Notes: generated by a model from the sequence alone, not told the origin. Positions 22,718-33,221 are shown, numbered from the stretch's first letter. The stretch: DNA of 64,000 bases from Scolanthus callimorphus (GCA_033964015.1 CM066924.1:6926251-6990250); one strand, 5' to 3'. Numbers and translations: made by a program.

Positions 22718-22761
22718 GCAACGTATTGTTTTGCGGTGCTACAGTCACTTGTAACGTCATG

Positions 22762-22995
22762 TTAAAGAGCCCTTGTCAGCCACTCCTTTGTTATTGTTTT
22801 CAGTCGATATGAGACAACGAATTACGTGTAGAAATCTTGAAATAGTTTTCTAAAACAAAGTTTGATTATTCATTTATCGAATTCAATCGCAAATATTGCA
22901 CTACATTCCCTAAATCAGCCGATGGAAATGGATGCTTTCTCTGTCTCGGTATGTTGCTAGGATGACAAAATGGAGGCTGACAGAGGCTCTTTAAT
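22762..22995. mobile_element. MITE family C, full copy
   Basis: Ends 'taaagagcccttgtcagcc' and 'ggctgacagaggctcttta' are inverted. The interior contains 'ctaaatcagccgatgg'. Related copies are at 38650-38878 and 47890-48084. Confidence 0.75.
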
Positions 22996-23204
22996 GCTAG
23001 CTTGCGAGCTGGCTCTCCTCCAGTGGGGTTCCGATTTTTTTCTTGGCGCGCGGGATTCCTGTGTCGCGGGGTGAAACACAGGAATCCCGCGCACCAGAAA
23101 AGTCAAATATCCGAAAAAAAAACTGGAGAGCCGTCTCGCAAGCCATTTTAGTTCCCTTGTCTTTTTTTCCTCATAGAAATACGAATGCTTTTATGTTTCC
23201 GCAG

Positions 23205-23333
23205 ATATCAACGAATGTCAGGAGCGCAAAGATCTGTGTGGCCCTGGTAACAGGTGTACTAATATCATCGGCGGGTACTTCTGTACATGTGGCCCTGGCT
23301 ACAAACCCTCGTTTGATCGCCGTTCCTGCATCG
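23205..23333 (+). CDS. Fibrillin exon 13: cbEGF (cbEGF16 position)
   Basis: This 43-codon phase 1-1 exon encodes D-I-N-E-C, six cysteines and C-T-N-I-I-G-G-Y-F-C, with a wide Cys2-Cys3 loop (G-P-G-N-R). Acceptor tccgcag, donor G|gtgag. A triplicated intronic segment begins about 14 bases after the donor. Confidence 0.9.
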
Positions 23334-23347
23334 GTGAGTCCGAATAC

Positions 23348-24272
23348 CTTTGTGTTATTTTAAGACTTTCTTTTCTTTGGCTCTCTACTTCATTACAAGC
23401 TGCATTTCCCAGCGAAAACAGCGTCCTGTTAGCTTGAACACAATATTTACTCAACTAGGGGTGGACCATTAGAAATTTGGAGAGGGGGTGGCAATTGTTT
23501 TGCGCATGATTTTTTTCGTTTCGGGGACTTACTTCCCTTTTCCGGTTACAACGTGCATAAAGAAGACTTTGAGAACTTTGTACAGCCTTTTTGTCACGCA
23601 TTTTGAGTTATTATTGCAAAGAAAACGTTGCAGCCTATTGTTTACGGATGCAAGTGCTTACATGCCCACAACTTTAAACATCCAGGAAAGCTTTCTGAGA
23701 TGACTAAATCGCTTGTTTCTTTACCTTTGTGTTATTTTAAGACTTTCTCTTTTTTGGCTCTCTATTTCATTACAAGCTGCATTGCCCAGCGAAAACAGTG
23801 TCCTGTTAGCTTGGACACAATATTTACTCAACTAGGGGTGGACCATTAGAAATTTGGGGAGGGGGTGGCAATTGTTTTGCGCATGATTTTTTTCTTTTCG
23901 GGGACTTACTTCCCTTTTCCGGTTACAACGTGCATGAAGAAGACTTTGAGAACTTTGTACAGCCTTTTTGTCACGCATTTTGAGTTACTATTGCAAAGAA
24001 AAAGTTGCAGCCTATTGTCTGCGGATGCAAGTGCTTATCATGCCCATAACTTTAAACATCCAGGAAAGCTTTCTGAGATGACTAAATCGCTTGTTTCTTT
24101 ACCTTAGTATTATTTTAAGACGTTGTCTTCTTTGGCTCTCTACTTCATTACAAGCTGCATTTCCCAGCGAAAACAGCGTCCTTGCTTGGACACAATATTT
24201 ACTCAACTAGGGGTGGACCGTTAGAAATTTGGGGTGTGGCAATTGTTTTGCGCATGATTTTTTTCTTCCGGG
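23348..24272 (+). repeat. About 377-bp direct repeat, 2.5 copies
   Basis: Units start at about 23348, 23724 and 24102 (ccttt/ag ... gttattttaag). They share 'ggctctctacttcattacaa', 'aactaggggtggacc' and 'gcgcatgattttttt'. The third unit is truncated near 24272. Confidence 0.85.
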
Positions 24273-24440
24273 ATAAGGTTGTGCAAGAATTGTTTCCGGA
24301 ATTTGCATGATGTATTTTACTTGTTTTGATCTCTGCAATAATTTTTTTTTGGGAGGATTGATCCTACCCCTCCTCTGATGGTTTCCTTCAGGATCGCGAA
24401 GAGTTATAAATATTAACGCATACTAAACGCAACATATATA

Positions 24441-24736
24441 AGAGCAGATTTCAGATGACTACGAAAACTAAACGCAAATACAAACTACTAGCCAATCGGA
24501 AGTGGAAGCCATTCAACAACAAATCAATCAGGATACGAAGAAAGTAAGCCTTGCGTTTAGTCATGACGTGAATCATGGCGCATTTTGATTTAATTCGCAA
24601 CTTCATTGACGAAATGTTCATTGACGAAATTTCGCAATTTCATAGACGAAAGGAAAGGCTTTGCTCTCGCCCAATAGAAACGCTGAATAAACGCAAGTCT
24701 GACTTACATTCGACGGTCATCTGAAATCCGCTCTAC
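24441..24736. mobile_element. MITE, relative of family B
   Basis: The ends 'agagcagatttcagatgac' and 'gtcatctgaaatccgctct' match the ends of family B, but the interior differs. Length about 296 bases. Confidence 0.65.
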
Positions 24737-24854
24737 TGGAGAATTTAACCGAGGAGATCTCTTCCGTTATTTTGATGTAAATTTGCGGCGAGAGGCTCCA
24801 TGGTCTGCTCACTTGCCGGGAATATAATATTATATTTGTCACACCATCCATGTG

Positions 24855-24914
24855 CATGTACCAGAATTGTACCGGCCCGATTTTGTACCGGTCTCGTGTG
24901 AACGGGGTCTTAGT
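24855..24914. repeat. Single arm of the 'accggt' MITE
   Basis: 'accagaattgtaccgg' through 'tcgtgtgaacggggtcttag' equals one arm of the full element at 39603-39829. It lies only about 20 bases before the exon 14 acceptor. Confidence 0.6.
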
Positions 24915-24936
24915 CTATTTTGGTTCTCCTTTTCAG

Positions 24937-25062
24937 ACATCGACGAGTGTCAGGACAATCCGAGACTCTGCACTAATGGCGTCTGTCGTAACACCCCCGG
25001 GTCCTTCAAGTGTATGTGTGGCAAGGGCTACCATATCGCACCTGGAACTACCGCCTGCGTAG
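24937..25062 (+). CDS. Fibrillin exon 14: cbEGF (cbEGF17 position)
   Basis: This 42-codon phase 1-1 exon encodes D-I-D-E-C, six cysteines and [10 protein letters not shown]. Acceptor ttttcag, donor G|gtaag. The upstream intron ends in a MITE arm, so the polypyrimidine tract is short. Confidence 0.9.
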   Translation, partial: TSTSVRTIRDSALMASVVTPPGPSSVCVARATISHLELPPA

Positions 25063-25399
25063 GTAAGGTGTCCATGCCCGGTACGTGGGACAGAAGAGGG
25101 AAGGGGTAGAGGAGGGTATGGCATCTACTGCCAACTTAGTGTCCGTAAGGGATTGCTATCTTTCTCCACATACTGCAGCCTTACTAGGAGAGATAACCGA
25201 GTACAGTTGGAGGAGAGAAAACTGCTAACATCTCCATTAGGGCTCTAGCCAGTGACTTGTAAAGTCCGATTTACACGATTGTCAATCACAGAATACAATG
25301 CGATTCTTGGATTCTGCCGAATACGCTACACTATTCCTGTATTCTGATTGGCTGTATTTCTGTGGCGTGGTGTAAGCTAATATATTGTGTTGTTCTTAG

Positions 25400-25522
25400 A
25401 TATAAATGAGTGCGCAACTGGGCAAGCCATGTGTCACGAGAATGCCCGCTGTGCCAACCTCGTGGGCTCTTACCGTTGTGAATGCAAACCTGGATTTATT
25501 GGAGACGGATCCACGTGTGCAG
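25400..25522 (+). CDS. Fibrillin exon 15: short GDG-type cbEGF (cbEGF18 position)
   Basis: This 41-codon phase 1-1 exon encodes D-I-N-E-C, six cysteines and the short Cys5-Cys6 loop [10 protein letters not shown]. In vertebrate fibrillins two consecutive GDG-type modules occupy the 8th and 9th places between TB3 and TB4; exons 15 and 16 do the same here. Acceptor cttag, donor G|gtagg. Confidence 0.9.
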
Positions 25523-25705
25523 GTAGGGCAAGGTCACGCCGAACATGGACAAGTTGTCCGTCATAGAGTGGACTTTAGGTGACTGGTGAAAGTAATCCAG
25601 GCTTTCCTATTTGTTGAGGAATATTTATTTTGTTTAGCCAGTCGATCGAGATGCAAACCGCTTCTATAGACATGGTGACTTATGTTTTTTTGGGTCTTGA
25701 CTAAA

Positions 25706-25831
25706 CGGGAGGTATACACCTAACGGGAGGTATACACCTAACGGGAGGTATACACCTAACGGGAGGTATACACCTAACGGGAGGTATACACCTAACGGGA
25801 GGTATACACCTAACGGGAGGTATACACCTAA
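25706..25831 (-). repeat. 18-bp tandem repeat, 7 copies
   Basis: Seven exact copies of 'cgggaggtatacacctaa'. Because 18 is a multiple of three, the - strand reads as an open G-V-Y-L-P-L repeat. There is no other reason to call it coding. Confidence 0.95.
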
Positions 25832-26761
25832 TTCAATAAAGGCTGCTTTGGCATTTGGTCGTTGATGAGCGGCATACAATGGGATTGTTTGCTTTAGTGA
25901 CTACAGAACAATGGCGCTCGACGACCAAAGGCCAATTTTCAAAGCAGCCTTTTTTGAAATGGGTGTATACTTCGTCCCTGATTGGTTTGTTGTAAAATGG
26001 GTTTTGCTCCTCACTGGTTAGGCGTGTTTAGTTTAGCTCACAGCAATGATCTGGAAGCCACTCTAAAGTGTGTTCAGAATTTGATATAACGAAACGTTCA
26101 CCTATGGCTCAAATACCGTTAAAACAAACAGCCAACGTGCGAAAGGTTTTTAAATTTTGACGCGGAAATATGAGCGCCTGCATATAAAATTGTTGAGACA
26201 GCCATGAGGTCTTCGCTATAGGTCCAAGAAGGATTATCGTCCGTGCTGGTACGATTAATGGTAGGATATAAGACGCATATTACGTATGGACCTTGCGATA
26301 AAGTACTGGAGCTGTATAGTTCCAATATAACGATATAGATACACTTATGTTTTTGTGATATGTATATTTTTATGTTTGACTGTTGTGGTGATAGAGAATA
26401 ATGCATGGGCGCGCGGAGATATGGAATTTATATTATCTTCGAGTGTTCAATTTGCGCTCACTCGTGATACATTTGAAAACGAGAAATCCTTATCTCCAAG
26501 CGTCCATGTAATATTGTGTTTATTATATAAACCTGAACACTAGTTGTTCACGGGATTGCATTTGGGAAAACGTTCCACATGCAAAGTTGATAATTTCTCG
26601 TGTGAAAAAATATGGTATCTTTAAGTAGGCTGACACTATAGTTGATATGATACATTGATTTTTGTCCGTACGGGGATGTTCTGCCTGCAAACTAGCCAAT
26701 GAGAGCGCGCGTACCATCGTTGCTAGATGTGATACCATTTCATATCTTATTTGCTTTACAG

Positions 26762-26884
26762 ACGTGGATGAGTGCGCGACAGGTATCGCTCAGTGTAACG
26801 AATTCGCCACGTGTGTGAACACGCCTGGATCTCACAAATGTATCTGTCAGAGCGGCTACACTGGTGACGGCAACACCTGTGCTG
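26762..26884 (+). CDS. Fibrillin exon 16: short GDG-type cbEGF (cbEGF19 position)
   Basis: This 41-codon phase 1-1 exon encodes D-V-D-E-C, six cysteines, [10 protein letters not shown] and G-Y-T-G-D-G-N-T-C. The usual aromatic residue two before Cys4 is His here. Acceptor ttacag, donor G|gtaag. Its last 64 bases plus donor and intron start are duplicated four more times downstream. Confidence 0.9.
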
Positions 26885-27251
26885 GTAAGTTGTGTGTAGC
26901 GCTGTCTATATTGTGACTAGAATTATAAGGACGTCAGGGTTAGAGCGTAGCACAATAGTCTTTGTACGACTGAACACGCCTGGATCTCACAAATGTATCT
27001 GTCAGAGCGGCTACACAGGTGACGGCAACACCTGTGCTGGTAAGTTGTGTGTAGCGCTGTCGGCACTGTGGCTAGAATTATAAGGACGTCAGGGTTAGAG
27101 CGTAGCACAATAGTCTTTGTACGACTGAACACGCCTGGATCTCACAAATGTATCTGTCAGAGCGGCTACACAGGTGACGGCAACACCTGTGCTGGTAAGT
27201 TGTGTGTAGCGCTGTCTGTATAGTGACTAGAATTATAAGGACGTCAGGGTT

Positions 27252-27385
27252 TTTGTTGTTCCTTTTTCTTTTTTTTTTTTTTTTTGTTCTATGTTGATTA
27301 TTGAATATTGTATAATTGTTGTTGTATATTAGGAAATATGTAATAACATAAAAATAAAAAGTGGAAAAAAATAAAAATAAAAAAA
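27252..27385. mobile_element. Short poly-A-tailed insertion with 15-bp target duplication
   Basis: A T-rich to A-rich 134-base insert ending in 'ataaaaataaaaaaaa' is flanked by 'aaggacgtcagggtt' on both sides (27237-27251 and 27386-27400). A poly-A tail and a 15-bp duplication are typical of LINE-machinery retrotransposition; a 5'-truncated element is likely. Confidence 0.65.
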
Positions 27386-27555
27386 AAGGACGTCAGGGTT
27401 AGAGCGTAGCACAATAGTCTTTGTACGACTGAACACGCCTGGATCTCACAAATGTATCTGTCAGAGCGGCTACACAGGTGACGGCAACACCTGTGCTGGT
27501 AAGTTGTGTGTAGCGCTGTCTGTATAGTGACTAGAATTATAAGGACGTCAGGGTT

Positions 27556-27690
27556 TTTGTTGTTCCTTTTTCTTTTTTTTTTTTTTTTTTGTTCTATGTT
27601 GATTATTGAATATTGTATAATTGTTGTTGTATATTAGGAAATATGTAATAACATAAAAATAAAAAGTGGAAAAAAATAAAAATAAAAAAA
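27556..27690. mobile_element. Second, tandemly copied instance of the same insertion
   Basis: Sequence and flanks match 27252-27385 apart from one T in a homopolymer. It was copied with the exon 16 repeat unit, not inserted independently. Confidence 0.65.
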
Positions 27691-28014
27691 AAGGACGTCA
27701 GGGTTAGAGCGTAGCACAATAGTCTTTGTACGACTGAACACGCCTGGATCTCACAAATGTATCTGTCAAAGCGGCTACACTGGTGACGGCAACACATGTG
27801 CTGGTAAGTTGTGTGTAGCGCTGTCTGTATAGTGACTAGAATTATGAAGACGTCAGGGTTAGAGCGTAGCACAATAGCCATTGTATTGTAAATTATGCGT
27901 TTTGTAAGGGAGTGAAGCTTGGAGACTCTGGTACCCAGGGTACTTAAACGCCAGCAGCAAAATTACTATTTTAAAATTCTATCGTATGCAGAGGAAAATG
28001 TCGTTTGCGCCACC

Positions 28015-28330
28015 GCCTCTCAGTTAGCTCAGTTGATAGGGCACCGTTTTGACGTGTGAGAGGTGATGTATGTATGTATGGTTGGAACCTCTCCCGGACC
28101 AACACTCAGAGTCTTTTATACATAATTAAGTAGAAGATGCTGCCTTTGCTTGAACATCTGCCAGTTGTAGGCCTTGGCGTCTTCTCGAATAAGGACGTAA
28201 AATCGTAGGTCGCGTCTCTCTCGTGCACTACACTTATCAGAAACAGAGGGACGTTAAAGAACCGCAGGGACGCGGGAGTGATCGTCCTCGGTGCAGGGCT
28301 TACAAGCCACTTCGAAAATACTAGCTAATG
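28015..28330 (+). mobile_element. tRNA-headed SINE-like element
   Basis: It starts 'tctcagttagctcagttg' (A-box-like), with 'ggttggaacctctcccgg' (B-box-like) about 55 bases later. A body with 'aataaggacgtaaaatcgta' and 'gggacgttaaagaaccg' follows. The head plus a body with conserved-looking words suggests a SINE with a central domain. A shorter related copy is at 57715-57880. Confidence 0.5.
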
Positions 28331-28563
28331 GAAGTTACTTGTGCGGTCTGGCCGCGTTTGGTTCCCGACAACATTTTTAAATAGCTGTATCACAAATAGC
28401 TGCGTCACAAAAGCTTCCCTTGTTTAGTAGACTTATAAGTTTCTGGTAGAACGAATCATGATGAAAGTTCGTACACGGCGGAACTCCCGCTATTTTTTTT
28501 TGCCTGATAGATATGCGAAGGCTTGACAAAATCGAGTTATGTTTTGGTTTGTTGTTTCTGCAG

Positions 28564-28689
28564 ATATTAACGAGTGCTTGGCAAGCCCAGACCTCTGCAA
28601 GTACGGACAGTGTATCAACAAGGCGGGGTCATACATATGTGAATGTGAGATTGGTTATCTACCGTCATCTGACAAGAAGAGCTGTAAAG
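28564..28689 (+). CDS. Fibrillin exon 17: cbEGF (cbEGF20 position)
   Basis: This 42-codon phase 1-1 exon encodes D-I-N-E-C, six cysteines and C-I-N-K-A-G-S-Y-I-C. Acceptor tctgcag, donor G|gtgcg. Confidence 0.9.
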
Positions 28690-29478
28690 GTGCGTGTGGT
28701 TAAAGACCCTATGTCCGATGGGTGTGACAATGTTATGATTGGTTTGATGTGTTTATCTAATACGGTAAGAAACTTAATACTGTAACACCATTAGTTTGTT
28801 GTTCTTTGATTCGGGTCACATAAATCAGTTTTAGACCAAAGGATGGATCAAAATTCCACGAGATTTTAACAGATTGAGCTCACCATTTTACTGTACCTAA
28901 TTAGCATAGAGTGTTATGGGCTACGAAACTAATCGTCATGTTCATCGGTCACAGGGCCTTTAAAATGAAAGCTCATCCTAGTGGTTGCAGTGAGTAAGAA
29001 TTTTTGAGTAACGGTTTACCTGGATCTTAGTCTTTCTTTGTAGACAACGTTTTAAATACGTTTTATAATTGTGAGATTAACCTTCCTGAGATTTTGTATG
29101 ATGTCAAGTGATGCTGCTAGCTATAAAACGTTATTGTACCAACCTGTTTTTGAGAAACGCTTAATTGTTTAAGTAAAGGGAAACATATAATGTCAACAAT
29201 TCGAAGTGCGGTGTTTAGTATTTAGAAAATGACAGAAATATTTATTACAAATTTTGAGCCCATTCTGTTGAAATGTAAAATTTGACAACAAAAATGCCAA
29301 TTCACAGCCACCTAGAAATTTGATGAAATTTTCTGAAACTTCAGAAGTGCGTAAGTTTCCTTGGATAGAATGTTTCAGATATTTTAAGGAATGGGTTAAA
29401 CTTTGGACTGACATGGTTTACTCATGCCTTAATATAATGCAAAAATAAGGTTCTAAGTATCTTTCATTTCTTATTCAG
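28690..29478. other. Intron without recognised elements
   Basis: AT-rich intron. I see no exon or clear repeat. The acceptor ttattcag is at 29471-29478. Confidence 0.45.
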
Positions 29479-29604
29479 ACATTGACGAGTGTAAGGAATT
29501 CTCGGACTTGTGTCATCATGGTAAATGTGAGAACCTACCTGGTATGTTCCGGTGTATCTGTGACAAGGGATTCCAGCTCACGCGACTTGGCAGTAACTGT
29601 ACAG
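29479..29604 (+). CDS. Fibrillin exon 18: cbEGF (cbEGF21 position)
   Basis: This 42-codon phase 1-1 exon encodes D-I-D-E-C, six cysteines and [12 protein letters not shown]. The N-L-P-G-M/L-F wording is also typical of vertebrate cbEGF modules in this part of the protein. Donor G|gtaaa. Confidence 0.9.
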
Positions 29605-30004
29605 GTAAACGAGGAGTACTAATTGTGTAACCATTCATATAAAAAATAAGCCGTCTATTTTGCAAAATCCCTATAAAGGGGACTGGGGCATCCACCCTGT
29701 GGATGCTCAAAATAGATCTGGCCTGGCTGCTAAGATCCAACAAGGAGGATGCATCGAAAAATCGAGTTGCTAAAATGTCTTGAAGTTCTCGCTCAAAATT
29801 CAATGTCGCCGAAATCCTTATCAGAAAGGGATCTACCGTCACTTCCAAATGAGGTGAATACTTCCAAATTTTGCTGTGAGCGTCTCAAAAACGACGGTTT
29901 TGTTCAGAGTATTTTTGATATTTTGGTTTCTGTGACAAGAAGATGATACCGGCACGGCGTACTCGCGCAGCACTTGCGATATATTATGTCAGACAGTCCG
30001 CTTT

Positions 30005-30309
30005 GACGTTCAGGGTTTGAATGACTTGCAGTAAACCTTGAAAGTCCTGAATTTTTATTGTTCTCCGGGAAAGCCCTTTGATAGCCCTGGAATTCTTAAA
30101 GAGACTCCTGGAAAAGTCTTGGAATACAAAACGAGTTTTGTCCTGGACAAACCAGTACAAGGCCGACTTCGAAAGCTGGACATTACTTTAAGTAGAAATT
30201 TTGAAAATGATATGAGTGGCAGAAAGTCTAGAGAACTCCTGACAAAAATCCGATAAACCTCCTGGAAAACTCTTGGATTCTTGAAAGTTTCTGGGTGCAC
30301 GAACCCTGG
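30005..30309. repeat. Dispersed repeat of the 'cctggaaaagtcttgg' type
   Basis: Left end 'aaaccttgaaagtcctgaat' and right end 'cctggaaaactcttggattc' are loosely inverted. Related words occur at 21877-22180. Confidence 0.45.
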
Positions 30310-30870
30310 ACGCTGTATAAAGGTTTCCTTTCTGGCACTATGTTTTTACGGAGACAAAAGAAAGCAAATTCCTTTTCAGGCTGCATTCTTTGCTCATTAC
30401 GAAATTGCTTCGTTTAACAAATATTGCACAATACCGCTGCCCACAGATGATGTCACATTCATTAGAAAGTCAGACAAGCGAATACACGTTTCTCCCATTT
30501 TCTCAGTTTTCTCTCTGAAGAGCGTAACAAATGAATTGGTAAACTGGACGTTCCACTCATATCAGAGCTTGTATGTAGTCCTACCCTGGCTCGTATTATT
30601 TCGGACTTGATTCTTCTGAATGGGATTTCAAAGGAATTGTTTGTCTGAGTCTCGTGAATTTTAGAATCTGTGCGCAGCGCTATTTTGGACCGCTTTCGTT
30701 ATAAGCTTGTACTTCTTGCTGTATACAAATATATTGTGTATTATGTTGTCAGTCCTACAAATAATTGCGCGCACTTTTTCGAACAATTTCGGCAATTACA
30801 ACAGCTTGTTATGACAGTAGAAATAGAACAACTTTGTATAGTCCTGTTCATCCGTTCTGTCTTTTGTTTA
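30310..30870. other. Intron without recognised elements
   Basis: Nothing is recognised except the acceptor tatcag before exon 19. The 109-codon ORF at 30281 has no family resemblance. Confidence 0.4.
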
Positions 30871-30874
30871 TCAG

Positions 30875-30996
30875 ACATCGACGAGTGTTCTGTGACAGGG
30901 ATGTGTCCCAATGGGCATTGCGTGAACGAGATGGGGACATATCGCTGTGCATGTGACGAAGGCTTCTCTATCAACCGCGATGGGTCTGGTGTATTG
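30875..30996 (+). CDS. Fibrillin exon 19: cbEGF (cbEGF22 position) with an apparent 1-base loss at its end
   Basis: The exon encodes D-I-D-E-C, C-V-N-E-M-G-T-Y-R-C and G-F-S-I-N-R-D-G-S-G, so five of six cysteines are present. The donor is expected at attg|gtgag, as in sister exons ending T-G-T-A-T-T-G|gt, but from 'gatgggtctgg' to that donor one base is missing. Using it gives 122 bases, leaves Cys6 out of frame and breaks phase 1. An alternative weak donor after 'gggtctg' would keep phase 1 but omit Cys6. Either the assembly lacks one G here or the allele is defective. Confidence 0.75.
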
Positions 30997-31073
30997 GTGA
31001 GATAAACTTCTCTACTCTTGTATTGACAGTTGTTGCACTGGAGATGGATCCGTTTTGGACTAAAACACTACGG

Positions 31074-31514
31074 CTTTAAGCCGAGGATTTATGTCGGGGA
31101 ATACAAATGCCTCAACTTGTCACGCAACAATAATGCGTTGCAAGTTTTGGATCGCTGTTGCACGTTTTTTATCTCGCGCTCCAACTTGTCACGTAACAAA
31201 AACATTTGTTTAAAGTTGTGAAAACATGTTGCGCGAAGTAGAACGCTTTGTTGTTAGCTTTGTTGCTCGTTTTTCATCAAACATACTACTTGAGACGCGC
31301 AACTGTTTGCCGACGATTCAAGTTGAATAGTCAGTAGAAATGAGAAACAAAGGGGCAACATCCGCCTTGGGATTGCATGTATGGTCATCAAAACAAAATG
31401 TTATCGACAAATTGTGAATTTGATGAAAAACAAGCAACAAATATTAGAATTTGGACGCAACAATGTTGCGCGACAAGTTGAGGGATTTTGTCTCGTATTT
31501 CCTCGACTTAAAAC
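31074..31514. mobile_element. MITE with inverted ends
   Basis: 'cctcaacttgtcacgcaaca' near the left end pairs with 'tgttgcgcgacaagttgagg' near the right. Outer words 'taagccgaggattt' and 'aaatcctcgactta'-like also pair loosely. Length about 440 bases. Confidence 0.6.
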
Positions 31515-32540
31515 TGTTGGGGTGGGGCCTAACGATTTCAACATTTGACTAAACACCATTCAACATTTGTTAGACGCGCAATGATGAATAGTACCAGCCC
31601 CCGTTGTTCAATGATCTTGGCAGCTTTGATTACTGCACGAAATCCGTAGTTGACCAAAATTTGACGTCATTTTCTACCTTTCTTTTCAGCCTAGTACTTC
31701 AGTTATCCACAATACTCTCTTGCTGAGTTGATTTTAATTAAAAATTCCGCCCAGAATACAAGGAAGAACGTGTGCGAAAAATACTGTATTTTCGTCCGCC
31801 ATTAAAATTTGATGTTCCAATATACGAGCCCGTAATTGTAAATGACAGCGGTTATAGCAGCCTCTTTTTGAATCGTGACGCATTTTTATCCCCCCTACGG
31901 CTACGGCTACGGCTCATTGGTGAGTCCACTGAACAAAACGAGTATAAAAGTCTCTAGGAATGAGGTTGTTCTCGATCTCTTTGCACGTTTTTGAGGAGAA
32001 AAGGGTACCCTTGTTTTTATAATTTTGTTGCTGGCGTTTTCACGCCTATTAATCAAACAGATTTTGGGGAAAATTATGTTTTCAATGAATTATACTACAA
32101 CATAGCTGTTTTGTAGGTAGGATTCAATTCTGATAGGATTCAATTCAATTCAATTCAATTCATACTCGCACTTTAACACCCCGCTCAACATACACGTTGC
32201 ATGATGTTGAATCAAAAGTAGCATGTAGATCAGGCGGAACTTTATTTTTTCCCGTTAGAAAATGAGGAGGAAAAAGTAGAACCCCCTCTCCTCTCCTTCC
32301 CTCATTTTTCCCGAGGAGGGGCAGGGTCCTGATACTCAGGCTAAATCAAATGTTAAACGAATATAGCCCCAGTCTTAGTTGTCAAATGCTTGACTTCGAT
32401 CTTAGGACTAATTTATAATTTACATGTCAAGTATCTTTAAAAGAGGCATCGAGAAATGGTTCTGTCCCCATAGGGTTACCATTTTCTTAAATATCATCGC
32501 CTTTTTTGAAGAATTTAAATTCCTCTTTCCTTGTCCTTTT
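31515..32540. other. Intronic stretch, mostly unrecognised
   Basis: It contains a short (attca)n-type tract at 32117-32162 and a purine/pyrimidine-rich segment near 32226-32336. No exon is seen. Confidence 0.4.
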
Positions 32541-32545
32541 TATAG

Positions 32546-32689
32546 ACATGCGCATGGCGCCCTGCTACTTGAAGGTGTTTGATAACGGAACGTGCATCAA
32601 CCCTATCGGCCCAGTCTACCGGGGGTACTGCTGCTGTACCATCGGAAAAGCCTGGAACGGGTGTGACCGTTGTCCCGAACAAGGAACAT
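32546..32689 (+). CDS. Fibrillin exon 20: TB module (TB4 position)
   Basis: This 48-codon phase 1-1 exon encodes D-M-R-M-A-P-C-Y, D-N-G-T-C-I, the triple G-Y-C-C-C-T, and G-K-A-W-N-G-C-D-R-C-P. The eighth Cys is in exon 21. In vertebrate fibrillin-1 this module carries the integrin-binding RGD; no RGD is present here (the loop reads L-K-V-F-D-N-G-T). Acceptor tatag, donor T|gtaag. Confidence 0.92.
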
Positions 32690-32729
32690 GTAAGTGATCT
32701 GGAACAGTTTTCATGGCCTTCTTATTAAT

Positions 32730-33128
32730 GGCCTCTTCACATGATTTCGGAATAACTTTCATTCTGGAATGAGTTCATTCCATCTCCGTAAGATTTCTAT
32801 ATATTTTCTATATATCTGTTCACATGGTACCAGAACGAAATTTAGCTCCCGTGAAGGCCATTCCGGAATGATCTCACCCCGGTTTTCAATCGGAGTGAAA
32901 ACTTCGTTCCGGTATGAAGTTCAATCTGGAATCATGAGAACTGACATCGAACTTCGTTCTCGGACGAAAATCACAAACAGTGAAGTATGGAGTGAGTGGC
33001 GTATGCGTGAATGCGCACACTCATGGGCGCCATATTTGTTTTCTTATTTGGCGCCAAAATCTGAAGCTGATTGATCACGCCATGTGAATACAGTACGAAA
33101 CTCATTCCAGAATCACGTGAAGAGGCCC
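32730..33128. mobile_element. MITE with 'ggcctcttcacatgattt' ends
   Basis: Left end 'ggcctcttcacatgattt' and right end 'gaatcacgtgaagaggcc' are inverted. 'tcattctggaatgagttcat' pairs loosely with 'aactcattccagaat'. About 399 bases. Confidence 0.65.
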
Positions 33129-33221
33129 AAATTCGTTGTGCGCTTACCTTGATAGTTATTTACAAATGTACAAGCGCGGTCTCCAAGCCCTAACTTTATT
33201 CTCTCTGTCTTTTTTTCCTAG

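Larger units (their letters stand above)
26821..27885 (+). repeat. Tandem copies of exon 16's 3' part with its 5' splice site
   Basis: The segment from 'acgcctggatctcacaaatg' through 'acctgtgctg' and donor 'gtaagttg', plus intronic sequence to 'gtacgactga', recurs at 26976, 27131, 27435 and 27740. The basic unit is 155 bases; the third and fourth units are about 304-305 because each contains a 134-135 base insertion. The copies lack the exon's first half and its acceptor, so they are exon fragments with intact donors. Confidence 0.93.

Noticed and set aside
24850..25109. ORF-derived gene start (Met) just upstream of exon 14
   Set aside because: The upstream codons come from a MITE arm; the acceptor ttttcag and phase show that exon 14 starts at 24937.
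25664..25879. - strand ORF with G-V-Y-L-P-L repeats
   Set aside because: It results from an 18-bp tandem repeat in an intron; only the periodicity keeps it open.
28018..28100. tRNA gene
   Set aside because: A- and B-box-like words are present, but the cloverleaf stems do not pair and the sequence continues into a repeat body, so a SINE is more likely.
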